Shown piece by piece: positions 43,570-52,300 of a stretch of DNA of 64,000 nt (position 1 is the stretch's first letter; each line of letters begins with the position of its first letter). The notes under the pieces were generated by a model. The model worked only from the letters and a program-made list of their open reading frames with translations, was not told the origin of the DNA and searched no databases. The stretch is from UBA2108 sp002713215 (GTDB lineage Bacteria; Bacteroidota; Bacteroidia; Flavobacteriales_G; Salibacteraceae), in the NCBI GenBank assembly GCA_937891015.1, contig CALAPY010000073.1, positions 62,001 to 126,000 on the forward strand, in the 5' to 3' direction. The translations under genes were made by a program, and so were the position numbers.

Positions 43570-45802
43570 GCATAAATCCCGATTAAGTCCAAAATATGGG
43601 ATTCTTATTGTTTTAATGTTCTTAATTGCTTGGTCGTGCAATCGAACAACAACGAATCAAACATCCAATATCAATAAGAATGATTTTTCAAATTCCGAAT
43701 TTGTAGGCTCGAAAACCTGCAAGTCGTGCCACACTGATCAATTTAAAGATTGGGAGGGCTCTCACCACGATTTAGCCATGCAGGAGGCCAATTCTTCCAC
43801 CATATTGGGTGATTTTAACCAAGTTGTATTTAATGGCAAAAATGCGAAGAGCACATTCTTTAAGAAAGATGGCAACTACTATGTGAATACAACCAATAGT
43901 GAAGGCGAATATCAGGATTTCAAAATCGAATATACTTTCGGTGTTGATCCATTGCAGCAGTACATTGTAAAATTTCCCGATGGGGCCTATCAGTGCTTGC
44001 TTACCGCATGGGATAGCAGGGAGAACAAATGGTTTCATTTACAACCCGATTTGGAAATCAGGCATGCTGAATGGCTAAACTGGAGTAAAGGAAGTATGCG
44101 CTGGAATACCATGTGTGCCGATTGCCATTCTACCAATTTGAAAAAGAATTTCGACCCGGATACCGAGACATACAATACTACCTACAATGAAATTGATGTT
44201 GGTTGTGAATCCTGCCATGGACCAGCTAGTGAACACGTAAGTTTTTATAATAGCGAAGAACAAAACGGTGTACCTCCTGCCATGTACATGCATAAGGGTA
44301 TGCGCCCAAAGGAAGTGGTTGATAAATGTGCTCGTTGTCATTCGCGACGGTCGCCATTAACCGAGTATTTTGATTATACCAGTTCTTACTCCGATCACTA
44401 CAACATTGGGCTTCCGGTGGAACCGGAATATGAACTGGATGGACAAATAAAAGGAGAGGATTATGTTGTAGGTTCCTTTCTTCAGAGCAAAATGTATCAC
44501 AACGATGTTTCTTGTATCGACTGCCACGATGTACATACCTTGAAATTGAAAAAGCAAGGAAATGCACTGTGTGTCAGTTGCCACGAAACCGGATACGATG
44601 ATGCTTCGCACCATTTCCACGCAATCGGATATGAGGGTGCCGAGTGTATTAATTGCCACATGCCAGGAAAAACCTATATGGGAAATGACTACCGAAGAGA
44701 TCATAGTTTTAGAGTTCCCAGACCGGATCAATCCGAGGTATATGGAACTCCCAATACCTGCAATGGATGTCATGCCGATAAGTCGGCACAATGGGCTAGT
44801 AAGGCCATTGTAGATCATTTTGGCCCAAATCGAGCCGATCATTTTTCCGATTCATTGCTGGCAGGATATTACTCTAGCCCAACCGCATTTCAATATGTTC
44901 TAAGGAATGGAGAATATCCAGATATTATAAGGGCAAGTGCTTTAAGGCAGCTAAGTAATAGAATCCTATCCAAGGAAGAAGCAAATGAATTGATTGGTTT
45001 CCTTGGTGATTCCTCTGTTTGGGTCAGGAATGAGGCAATCGTTGCATTAAGCAATGTTGAAAACCCATCTGTTTCAAAGTGGATTGAACCATTGTTGGAA
45101 GATACAAGCCGGAGGGTACGAATTTCTGCCGTAGATTACTTTGTTGCACGTAGACTTACACCTCAATCGAAATACGATACGGCCTATGCCAATGCAAAAA
45201 AGGAACAACAAACTCAGTTGGATGTGGTAGCCGATTTTGCTGCAGGCCAGCATCAAAGGGCGTTGGATTATCAGAATAATGGAAAAATTGATTTGGCCAT
45301 TGGAGCCTATCGCAAGGCCATTGAAATAGACGATTTGTATAATACCTCCAGGATGAACCTGGCACTGTTGCTGGTTGAAAGAGGAGACGTTAAAGGGGCC
45401 GAAAAGGCTTATCTCAAGGTAATAGAAACCGAGCCTGCTTATTCTTATTCATACTACATGCTCGGGCTTCTGTACAACGAACAAGGTGATACCGAAAAAT
45501 CACTAAAGTATCTGGCAGAAGCTTGCGGTAAAAGGCCTGTGGTTATCCGGGCATATTACAACTATTCCTTAAAGCTTCAGGAAGTAGGTCGGGACAGGGA
45601 GGCTCTAAAAATGATTGATGATGGTTTAAAGATACTCCCAAACAATGAAGAGTTTCTCTACATACGATTGCTCAGTCAGCTCAAACTAAAGCAAACCAAG
45701 AATGCGTTGGAAACATGCAGTACGTTGCTTCAAATTGCCCCTCAGAACGGAGACTATCGGAGAATAATGAATGAACTAAGGAAAAGGTCGAACGGAATTT
45801 AG
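43559..45802 (+). CDS. Octahaem cytochrome c lipoprotein with HEAT and TPR repeats
   Basis: About 747 residues. Eight CXXCH haem sites are seen: CKSCH, CADCH, CESCH, CARCH, CIDCH, CVSCH, CINCH, CNGCH, between about residues 45 and 405. The next ~110 residues have HEAT-like helices (ALRQLSNRILSKEEANELIGFLGDSSVWVRNEAIVALSN). The last ~200 hold four TPRs (AIGAYRKAIEIDDLYNTSRMNLALLLVERGD and following). The start is most likely TTG 43559, giving a basic n-region and a lipoprotein signal (ILIVLMFLIAWSC); TTG 43547 and ATG 43616 are alternatives. It is probably an outer-membrane or periplasmic electron-transfer or reductase protein. Confidence 0.88.
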   Translation: MKIRHKSRLSPKYGILIVLMFLIAWSCNRTTTNQTSNINKNDFSNSEFVGSKTCKSCHTDQFKDWEGSHHDLAMQEANSSTILGDFNQVVFNGKNAKSTFFKKDGNYYVNTTNSEGEYQDFKIEYTFGVDPLQQYIVKFPDGAYQCLLTAWDSRENKWFHLQPDLEIRHAEWLNWSKGSMRWNTMCADCHSTNLKKNFDPDTETYNTTYNEIDVGCESCHGPASEHVSFYNSEEQNGVPPAMYMHKGMRPKEVVDKCARCHSRRSPLTEYFDYTSSYSDHYNIGLPVEPEYELDGQIKGEDYVVGSFLQSKMYHNDVSCIDCHDVHTLKLKKQGNALCVSCHETGYDDASHHFHAIGYEGAECINCHMPGKTYMGNDYRRDHSFRVPRPDQSEVYGTPNTCNGCHADKSAQWASKAIVDHFGPNRADHFSDSLLAGYYSSPTAFQYVLRNGEYPDIIRASALRQLSNRILSKEEANELIGFLGDSSVWVRNEAIVALSNVENPSVSKWIEPLLEDTSRRVRISAVDYFVARRLTPQSKYDTAYANAKKEQQTQLDVVADFAAGQHQRALDYQNNGKIDLAIGAYRKAIEIDDLYNTSRMNLALLLVERGDVKGAEKAYLKVIETEPAYSYSYYMLGLLYNEQGDTEKSLKYLAEACGKRPVVIRAYYNYSLKLQEVGRDREALKMIDDGLKILPNNEEFLYIRLLSQLKLKQTKNALETCSTLLQIAPQNGDYRRIMNELRKRSNGI

Positions 45803-45906
45803 AAAATCATTAGCCGACTAAACCTTCTAAAAACCAATCATCCACTCATTTGTTATTGATTCATAATGCCTTCAAAATTTTAGTTAAGAGCATTTATTAT
45901 TGCATA

Positions 45907-46575
45907 ATGATCCGTTTACGAAAGGTAAATAAGTACTACCAGGTGGGTAAAAATCCACTTCATGTTCTTAAGGATATTGAGCTGGAAATTGGTGCCGGTG
46001 AATTGGTCTCTGTAATGGGTTCTTCCGGGTCGGGGAAATCTACCTTGCTTAATATTTTAGGAATTCTGGATCAATACGACAACGGCGAGTATTACCTAAA
46101 CAATCAAATTATCAAGAGATTATCGCAACGTAAAGCAGCTAAGTACAGAAACGAATTACTTGGTTTTATCTTTCAAAGCTTTAACCTAATCAGCTATAAA
46201 AATGCAATTGAAAATGTTGCGCTTCCCTTGTATTATCAAGGGATGGGAAGAAAAAAACGCAACAACCTGGCCTTAAAATACCTGGACCGGGTGGGATTGT
46301 TGGACCGGGCTACTCACTTACCCTCCGAACTCTCGGGTGGGCAGCAACAACGTGTTGCAATTGCACGGGCATTAATTTCAAACCCTAAGGTCATTTTAGC
46401 GGATGAACCCACCGGTGCATTGGATAGTGAAACATCTTATGACGTAATGAACCTTTTCCGTGATGTCAATAAAGAAGGAATAACCGTGGTAATTGTAACG
46501 CACGAAGATGACATTGCCAATCGTACCGACCGATTGATTCGCTTAAAGGATGGTGTAATTCTAAAAGAAGAATAA
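45907..46575 (+). CDS. ABC transporter ATP-binding protein, MacB/LolD type
   Basis: 222 residues from the ATG of MIRLRKVNKYYQ (45907); the open frame extends 19 codons upstream but without homologous character. Walker A GSSGSGKSTLLN, Q-loop FIFQSFNLI, signature LSGGQQQRVAIARAL, Walker B VILADEPTGALDSETS and switch His in IVTHEDD are complete. The length and motif context are those of the MacB/LolD branch that works with FtsX-fold permeases. It is the first gene of a four-gene exporter operon and ends in a 1-bp TAATG overlap with the first permease. Confidence 0.95.
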   Translation: MIRLRKVNKYYQVGKNPLHVLKDIELEIGAGELVSVMGSSGSGKSTLLNILGILDQYDNGEYYLNNQIIKRLSQRKAAKYRNELLGFIFQSFNLISYKNAIENVALPLYYQGMGRKKRNNLALKYLDRVGLLDRATHLPSELSGGQQQRVAIARALISNPKVILADEPTGALDSETSYDVMNLFRDVNKEGITVVIVTHEDDIANRTDRLIRLKDGVILKEE

Positions 46576-47804
46576 TGTTCGACCTCGATAAGTGGCAGGA
46601 AATATTCAGTACCATTCAAAAGAACAAACTTCGCACTTTTCTTACCGGTTTTTCTGTGGCCTGGGGCATTTTTATGTTGGTAATACTCCTGGGGTCGGGA
46701 AAAGGCATTGAAAATGGAGTAACCGAAAGCTTTAGAGATGATGCAACCAACTCGCTTTGGATTTCAGCCGGGAGAACTGCGGTACCTTACAAAGGATTAA
46801 AGGAAGGCAGGCGAATTCAACTGGATTTGGATGATTATGAGTTTATTAAGAATCGGGTAGAGGGAACCGAGTTTGTAACCAACCGGTATGTAATGTGGAA
46901 TAAATCAGTCAATTATGAGGCACAGGGAGGTTCTTACCCTATACGTGCAACAACACCTGAGCATTTGGAATTAGAGAAGACCATTATGACTAATGGAAGG
47001 TACTTAAATGAAGATGATCTTCTGGAGCGGAGAAAGGTGGCAGTAATTGGTAAGCTGGTAAAAGAGGATTTATTTAAGAACCAGGATGCCTTGGGCAAGT
47101 ACATTAAAATTCAGGGTTTTCCATTTAAGGTAATCGGTGTTTTCAATGATGAAGGTTCTGAGCGGGAGATGCGGATGGTTTACATCCCTACATCTACGGG
47201 GCAAATGGTGTTTAGCGGGGGGCGAAAACTGGGACGGATTATGACCACCGTTGGCGATGCCGACTTGATGGAGAGTTACATTATTTCCAGTAACATTAAT
47301 CGTTACCTGGCTCAAAGGCATTCGTTTCATCCCAGGGATGCGCGGGCCATGTATATCCGAAATAACGTAGCGGAATTTCAAAAATTTGCTGAGTTGTTTG
47401 CAAACATTCGAATTTTTATTTGGTTCGTTGGTATTGGGACTATTTTGGCGGGGATTGTAGGAATCAGTAACATTATGCTTATTGTAGTAAAAGAAAGAAC
47501 GCGTGAAATTGGAATTAGAAAAGCAATGGGAGCATCACCCAATTCCATAATTGCTTTGGTATTGACCGAAGCAGTTTTCATTACGGGAATTGCGGGATAC
47601 ATTGGGTTGGTGTTAGGAGTTTTTCTGTTAGAAACATTGTCGGAGAATATTCAGGGGGTTGAAATGTTTAGAAATCCGGAAATCGATTTTGGAGTAGCTA
47701 TTAGTGCTACCATTTTGTTGGTAATAAGCGGAGTAGTTGCCGGATACATTCCTGCAAAACGTGCTGCTTCCATTGAACCCGTAGTTGCATTAAGAGAAGA
47801 CTGA
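46575..47804 (+). CDS. MacB-type ABC transporter permease (first of two)
   Basis: 409 residues. One amino-terminal membrane helix (LRTFLTGFSVAWGIFMLVIL, then GSGKGIENGV), a periplasmic MacB core domain (~45-270) and three carboxyl helices (IFIWFVGIGTILAGIVGISNIML with VKERTREIGIRKAMGA, the coupling helix). This is the FtsX/MacB mechanotransmission fold. It is clearly paralogous to the next gene, with which it overlaps by 1 bp (TGATG), so the pair probably assembles as a heterodimer with the ATPase dimer. Confidence 0.93.
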   Translation: MFDLDKWQEIFSTIQKNKLRTFLTGFSVAWGIFMLVILLGSGKGIENGVTESFRDDATNSLWISAGRTAVPYKGLKEGRRIQLDLDDYEFIKNRVEGTEFVTNRYVMWNKSVNYEAQGGSYPIRATTPEHLELEKTIMTNGRYLNEDDLLERRKVAVIGKLVKEDLFKNQDALGKYIKIQGFPFKVIGVFNDEGSEREMRMVYIPTSTGQMVFSGGRKLGRIMTTVGDADLMESYIISSNINRYLAQRHSFHPRDARAMYIRNNVAEFQKFAELFANIRIFIWFVGIGTILAGIVGISNIMLIVVKERTREIGIRKAMGASPNSIIALVLTEAVFITGIAGYIGLVLGVFLLETLSENIQGVEMFRNPEIDFGVAISATILLVISGVVAGYIPAKRAASIEPVVALRED

Positions 47805-49075
47805 TGAAGTTTTTTGACCGAGATAAATGGCACGAGATATGGGTGGTTCTTACCAGGAATCCACTTAGAACAACGCTAACTGCTTTTGGTGTTTTCTGGG
47901 GAATTTTCATGCTTATTCTCATGCTTGGTTCTGGCAAAGGCCTGGAGAACGGAGTCACTACAAACTTTGGTTCCATGGCTACCAATAGCATGTTCGTTTG
48001 GTCACAACGTACTTCAGTTCCATACAAGGGATTACCCAAAGGGCGTTCGTTTAGTCTCAAAAACGAGGACGTAGATATTTTAATGGACAGAATCCCCGAA
48101 ATAAATGTAGTTGCTCCCAGATGCCAATTAGGTGGTTATAGAGGCACTCAAGAGATCTACCGCAATAACGTAACCGGTAGTTTTCAGGTGATGGGAGATG
48201 TGCCAGAATTTCTGGAGATTAAACCGGTTAAAATTCTTGAGGGGAGATTTCTTAACCAACGAGACGTTGAAGACAAGAGAAAGATTGCCATAATTGGAAC
48301 GCGCGTAAGACAAGTACTGTTTGATCAGGGGGAAGAGGCAATTGGAGATTTTATTCGTATCAGTGGCGTTTACTTCAAAGTTGTGGGTGTATTCGGAAAT
48401 ATAAATGAATCTCAATCCAACGAATCAGAATTGGAATCCATTTATGTGCCCATTTCTGCATTTCAGCAAGCCTTTAATTATGGAGATCAGGTGGGTTGGA
48501 TGAGCATTAACACTAAAAAAGGACAGAAGGTTTCCGACGTAGAGCCTAAAGTGATTCAGGTTCTTGCCGAACAGCACATGGTATCTCCTGATGACAAGCG
48601 CGCGTTCGGGCATTGGAATGTCGAGAAGAACTTTTTGAAAATGAACAACCTCTTTATCGGAATAAACTTTCTGATCTGGTTAGTGGGTACCGGAACTCTC
48701 CTTGCTGGAGTGATAGGAATAAGTAACATCATGCTGGTGGTGGTTAAAGAACGTACAAAAGAAATTGGAGTTCGAAAAGCCATTGGAGCCCGACCCTGGA
48801 CCATTATTTCACAAATTGTATCGGAAACAGTGGTGTTAACAGCCATCGCAGGATACATAGGTTTGGTAATAGGGGTTGCGCTCCTGGAGGGAATCAATTA
48901 CATGCTGGAAAAATTTAACGTGCAAAGCGATATGTTTAAACATCCTGAAATCGATTTTAATGTAGCTATTACAGCAACGGTAGTGATTGTTATTGCAGGA
49001 GCTATTGCCGGGTTAATTCCTGCATACAAAGCGTCTAAAATTGATCCCGTGCTGGCATTAAAATCAGAAGGATAA
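47804..49075 (+). CDS. MacB-type ABC transporter permease (second of two)
   Basis: 423 residues with the same architecture as its upstream neighbour: first helix region LRTTLTAFGVFWGIFMLIL then GSGKGLENGV, periplasmic core domain, and FLIWLVGTGTLLAGVIGISNIML followed by VKERTKEIGVRKAIGARP. The two genes are a tandem duplication that has diverged, mainly in the periplasmic domains. Export of a lipid, peptide or antibiotic across the envelope is the usual job of the family; the substrate here is unknown. The adaptor gene follows 38 nt later. Confidence 0.93.
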   Translation: MKFFDRDKWHEIWVVLTRNPLRTTLTAFGVFWGIFMLILMLGSGKGLENGVTTNFGSMATNSMFVWSQRTSVPYKGLPKGRSFSLKNEDVDILMDRIPEINVVAPRCQLGGYRGTQEIYRNNVTGSFQVMGDVPEFLEIKPVKILEGRFLNQRDVEDKRKIAIIGTRVRQVLFDQGEEAIGDFIRISGVYFKVVGVFGNINESQSNESELESIYVPISAFQQAFNYGDQVGWMSINTKKGQKVSDVEPKVIQVLAEQHMVSPDDKRAFGHWNVEKNFLKMNNLFIGINFLIWLVGTGTLLAGVIGISNIMLVVVKERTKEIGVRKAIGARPWTIISQIVSETVVLTAIAGYIGLVIGVALLEGINYMLEKFNVQSDMFKHPEIDFNVAITATVVIVIAGAIAGLIPAYKASKIDPVLALKSEG

Positions 49076-49113
49076 GTGGTGCATTTTAATATTGATATTG
49101 AAAAGAACAAAAA

Positions 49114-50238
49114 ATGAAAGTTGTATTACGAGTTATATTAGGCTCAATTCTCCTGGGGGTATTTGGTTATACCCTATGGTATTTATATGCAAAGTCACAG
49201 GAAAAACCACAAGTGGCCATCACCGAAAAACCATTTGTATCTGATATTATAGTAAAAACAGTGGCCACCGGTTCGGTTGTACCCAGAAAAGAAGTAGAGG
49301 TAAAACCCAATATTTCGGGTATCATAAAGGAAGTTTATGTCGAGGCCGGTCAAAAGGTTAAGGCCGGAGATATTATTGCTAAGGTTAGAATTGTTCCCAA
49401 CCTGGAGCGGTTAACCACGGCCGAAAGTAGGGTAGATCGGGCGGCAATTACACTTGAAAATGCTAAACTCGATTACGACAGAAATTATCAGCTGTATAAA
49501 GACCAGGTGATTTCCAAGGCCACCTTTCAACCTTTTGAAGTAGCGCTAAAATCGGCTCAGGAAGAAGCCGAGACGGCGCAGGATAACCTGGACATTATTC
49601 GCGATGGCGCAACCAAGGACTCCAAGTCCACCACCAATACACTTATTCGCGCAACAGTAGGAGGAATGGTTCTGGACGTTCCGGTAAAAGAGGGGAACTC
49701 TGTAATCGAAGCCAATAATTTTAACGAAGGAACAACCATTGCCTCCATAGCCGACATGCAGGATATGATTTTTGAAGGAAAAGTAGATGAAAGTGAAGTT
49801 GGAAAACTACGCGAGGGAATGAGGATTATCCTTAAGGTTGGTGCCATTGAAAATACAAAGTTCAATGCAGAGTTAAACTACATAGCTCCTAAGGGTATAG
49901 AGGAAAACGGGGCCATTCAATTCGAGATTAAGGCCAACGTTAAGCTTGATACTTCCAGCTTTATTAGGGCGGGCTACAGTGCCAATGGAGATATTGTACT
50001 GGACCGCGTAGACAGTGTTATTTGCATAAACGAATCGTTATTGAAGTTTGAGGATAAGGAACCTTACGTTGAAGTACAGACAGGAGGTGATGAATTCGAA
50101 AAGCGAACCGTGGTAACCGGTTTGTCCGACGGAATAAATACGGAAATTAAAGAAGGGGTTTCCCTGGAAGATGAGATTAAAGCTGGAATGATCGACGTGG
50201 AAGAAATGGAGAAAAAGAAGGGTAGAAGAAGGCATTAA
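49114..50238 (+). CDS. Periplasmic adaptor (HlyD/MacA-type) of the ABC exporter
   Basis: 374 residues. One amino-terminal anchor (VILGSILLGVFGYTLWYLY), a lipoyl/barrel-sandwich half (VEVKPNISGIIKEVYVEAGQKVKAGDIIAKV), an alpha-hairpin (~110-180; ERLTTAESRVDRAAITLENAKLDYDRNYQLYKDQVISKATF), the second half-lipoyl motif (IRATVGGMVLDVPVKEGNSVI) and beta-barrel (DMIFEGKVDESEVGKLREGMRIILKV). It would link the inner-membrane exporter to an outer-membrane TolC-type channel, not encoded here. The carboxyl end is Lys/Arg-rich. A bidirectional terminator follows. Confidence 0.93.
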   Translation: MKVVLRVILGSILLGVFGYTLWYLYAKSQEKPQVAITEKPFVSDIIVKTVATGSVVPRKEVEVKPNISGIIKEVYVEAGQKVKAGDIIAKVRIVPNLERLTTAESRVDRAAITLENAKLDYDRNYQLYKDQVISKATFQPFEVALKSAQEEAETAQDNLDIIRDGATKDSKSTTNTLIRATVGGMVLDVPVKEGNSVIEANNFNEGTTIASIADMQDMIFEGKVDESEVGKLREGMRIILKVGAIENTKFNAELNYIAPKGIEENGAIQFEIKANVKLDTSSFIRAGYSANGDIVLDRVDSVICINESLLKFEDKEPYVEVQTGGDEFEKRTVVTGLSDGINTEIKEGVSLEDEIKAGMIDVEEMEKKKGRRRH

Positions 50239-50252
50239 CCCTGTAGCGACAA

Positions 50253-50285
50253 ACAAAAAAGGCTCGCATTGCGAGCCTTTTTTGT
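50253..50285. terminator. Bidirectional rho-independent terminator
   Basis: GGCTCGC / GCGAGCC stem (50261-50267 and 50271-50277, loop ATT), flanked by A6 on one side and T6 on the other, so it terminates both the exporter operon and the convergent cold-shock gene. Confidence 0.9.
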
Positions 50286-50300
50286 TACGATTTATAAATA

Positions 50301-50495
50301 TTATACGTTTTGCTTTACGTCAACTGCCATGGGGCCTTTTCTACCCTCTCCAACTTCAAATGTAACTTCGTCGCCGTCGGTTATAATATCAATACATCCT
50401 GTTTTGTGAACAAAGTATTCTTTACCTGTTCCTTCTTCAGTAATAAAGCCAAAGCCTTTTTCTTGATTGAAGAATTTTACTGTTCCTGTTTTCAA
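50301..50495 (-). CDS. Cold-shock domain protein (CspA family)
   Basis: 64 residues, a single cold-shock OB fold. The RNA-binding motifs are KGFGFITEE (RNP1) and YFVHKTG (RNP2), with the opening MKTGTVKFFNQEKG. These small proteins bind single-stranded nucleic acid and melt RNA structure. The start codon is TTG, judged by the conserved MKTGTVKFF amino end; no ATG is available. The upstream region is AT-rich with a TATTTTG just before the start, so the leader may be short, unlike the long leaders of enterobacterial cspA. Confidence 0.95.
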   Translation of the reverse strand: MKTGTVKFFNQEKGFGFITEEGTGKEYFVHKTGCIDIITDGDEVTFEVGEGRKGPMAVDVKQNV

Positions 50496-50618
50496 AATAT
50501 TAAGAATTAAATTAAGCCTCGAAAGTAAGACTTTTTTTTATGCACGTCAGAGTAGATAGAATAATAATTACAGACGGTAAATCAAATGTACGAAGCTAAT
50601 AACTTGTTACTGTATATA

Positions 50619-50999
50619 TTACGGCCAAAGGCTCCAGCTTTTGCTGGCGATCTTATTAACTACGTAATTTATTCCTCCGGTAATAATTGCATCCTGGGGA
50701 AACCTGCTTTGGTAAGGATTTCCCATTTGCGTTAGTCGTTCCGAATAATAAATGCTAGTATTGGTATGACTAATTGGGAAGAAAGTATTTACCCAGGGTT
50801 TATCCGAGTTTTTCGAAGTTAAACTAACCGCATCTTCAAGCAATTTAAATGAAAATGGAGAAATCAATTGTGAAGGAGTAAACTTTGGATTAAACTCAGT
50901 AAGCTTTATAGAATTGGTTAAGTTCGAATTGAACTCCTGTTGGCAATAACCAACAAATCCAATTAGAGTAAGAACATATGTTAGTGCTATCCGCTTCAC
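50619..50999 (-). CDS. Small secreted protein, unknown
   Basis: 126 residues from a GTG start, with a signal peptide (ALTYVLTLIGFVGYCQ). The mature part is rich in Ser, Asn and aromatic residues (FNPKFTPSQLISPFSF; SIYYSERLTQMGNPYQSRFPQDAIITGG). I recognise no family. The gene begins 16 nt after the 347-residue gene and is likely its operon partner. Confidence 0.6.
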   Translation of the reverse strand: MKRIALTYVLTLIGFVGYCQQEFNSNLTNSIKLTEFNPKFTPSQLISPFSFKLLEDAVSLTSKNSDKPWVNTFFPISHTNTSIYYSERLTQMGNPYQSRFPQDAIITGGINYVVNKIASKSWSLWP

Positions 51000-51015
51000 T
51001 GAATTGACAAAGGAA

Positions 51016-52059
51016 CTAATTTTTTGTCAAATTGTAATAGGCGATAATATCGGTAAAGTATTTATTTGCCGCGTCCAAAACCGCTGCACCGTATTTTTCG
51101 GGAGTGGTTTTCACTTCAAAAGTGGAAACGTATTCAATCTTTTTGTTACGGCGGTTTTGTAATACTTCGGGTAGCTCTCCTTCAAATTTCTCAACTTTAT
51201 CGGCATAGGGTACAGTAGATGTAAGTCTATTTGGATTGGCTCCGTAATATCCCATATACCATGAGTTTAAGTATTCTGTGTTTACGCTTAGCATGGTGCC
51301 GCCCACGTTTGTCGCAGCTTCCCAGGAACTTTCACTACCTATTGAAGGAACAATTCGAACTCCGGCCACAATCGACTGTTCCGCACTTTCGCCATAGGAG
51401 TAGGTAATTGTGCTAGCAGATCTGGACGTTTCATTGATATAGGCCGTTGCATTGGAGGCAACATCTGCAAAGTCAATGTATAGAACCAAGCTGGCTATAT
51501 TGGTTCCCTGCTCCTTGGCCAGTTTTTTTCCTCCCGGTGGAATGGCAATTACTTTGTTCCATATGGGGGTGTTTTGGTAGCTAACACAATAGCCCAATCC
51601 CTGAGATTTGGAGTAGATTTCAGGATCTTCTGCAGCTTCTTTTAGCTTTTGGGTCTTCTCCGACCGTTCAAACACACTCCATGGAATGACTTCAATTCCC
51701 GCTTCTTCCTTCATTCTTTTAATAAAGGTTTCCGCCACCTGGTCAGTAATTTTTTGAAGATCGTCTTCAGTTACCCCGGAAAGAATTCCATACGATCCAC
51801 TAGATGATTTAACTTTACCGACACCATCAATTTTATCCATGGCTTTTGCAACAGTAGCCGTGGTTATCTTGTAAACCACATGGAACTTAATCATCGACCA
51901 TTTTTCGTTTTTATAAATGGCTTTATGACTGGAGAAACAACCATACTGCGTTTCCAATTCTTTAATTTTTGCCTTATTCGCTTTTTTGTCTTGTGCGATT
52001 GAGAAGGTCGATAATGAAACAATGGTTATGATTAAAAGAGATTTAATTGTAGTAATCAT
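51016..52059 (-). CDS. Secreted protein of unknown function
   Basis: 347 residues with a signal peptide (LLIITIVSLSTFSIAQ). The mature domain mixes alpha and beta: SMIKFHVVYKITTATVAKAMDKIDG, EEAGIEVIPWSVFERSEKTQKL (strongly charged helix), YIDFADVASNATAYINETSRSAST, SIVAGVRIVPSIGSESSWEAA. The helix-strand pattern around EVIPWSVF recalls periplasmic stress or lipoprotein-like domains, but I cannot name it. It is followed closely by the 126-residue secreted protein, and both lie between the cold-shock gene and recA. Confidence 0.65.
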   Translation of the reverse strand: MITTIKSLLIITIVSLSTFSIAQDKKANKAKIKELETQYGCFSSHKAIYKNEKWSMIKFHVVYKITTATVAKAMDKIDGVGKVKSSSGSYGILSGVTEDDLQKITDQVAETFIKRMKEEAGIEVIPWSVFERSEKTQKLKEAAEDPEIYSKSQGLGYCVSYQNTPIWNKVIAIPPGGKKLAKEQGTNIASLVLYIDFADVASNATAYINETSRSASTITYSYGESAEQSIVAGVRIVPSIGSESSWEAATNVGGTMLSVNTEYLNSWYMGYYGANPNRLTSTVPYADKVEKFEGELPEVLQNRRNKKIEYVSTFEVKTTPEKYGAAVLDAANKYFTDIIAYYNLTKN

Positions 52060-52236
52060 AATGAGAAGCTTTGAAATTAGGATTTAAAATTAAAATTTTC
52101 TCAGAGAAAAAAAGAACTAAATACAAGATTTACAGGCATTACCTTACTAATTATACGTAGATTCCCGTAGTAGAAATATGGTGCATAAAAACAGGCAATC
52201 AGGTGGCAATCGGTGCATTCAAAAATTTATTTTTAC

Positions 52237-52272
52237 ACCGTAAATAGGTTACGTTTTACCGTGTTTTATTTG
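52237..52272 (+). promoter_or_regulatory. recA operator/promoter block (dyad CGTAA-N5-TTACG)
   Basis: ACCGTAAATAGGTTACGTT at 52237-52255 with the dyad CGTAA-ATAGG-TTACG (52239-52253). A -7-like octamer TTTATTTG (one mismatch to TAnnTTTG) starts 12 nt after the dyad (52265-52272). The arrangement, spacing and flanks match those at 41092. Confidence 0.65.
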
Positions 52273-52300
52273 CCTTCATAAATTACTTAAAACAGATTTC

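Noticed and set aside
44226..44842. Long open frames antisense to the octahaem cytochrome gene
   Set aside because: They are shadows of the cytochrome coding frame, which has eight CXXCH motifs and clear domain homology; the antisense products show no family features.
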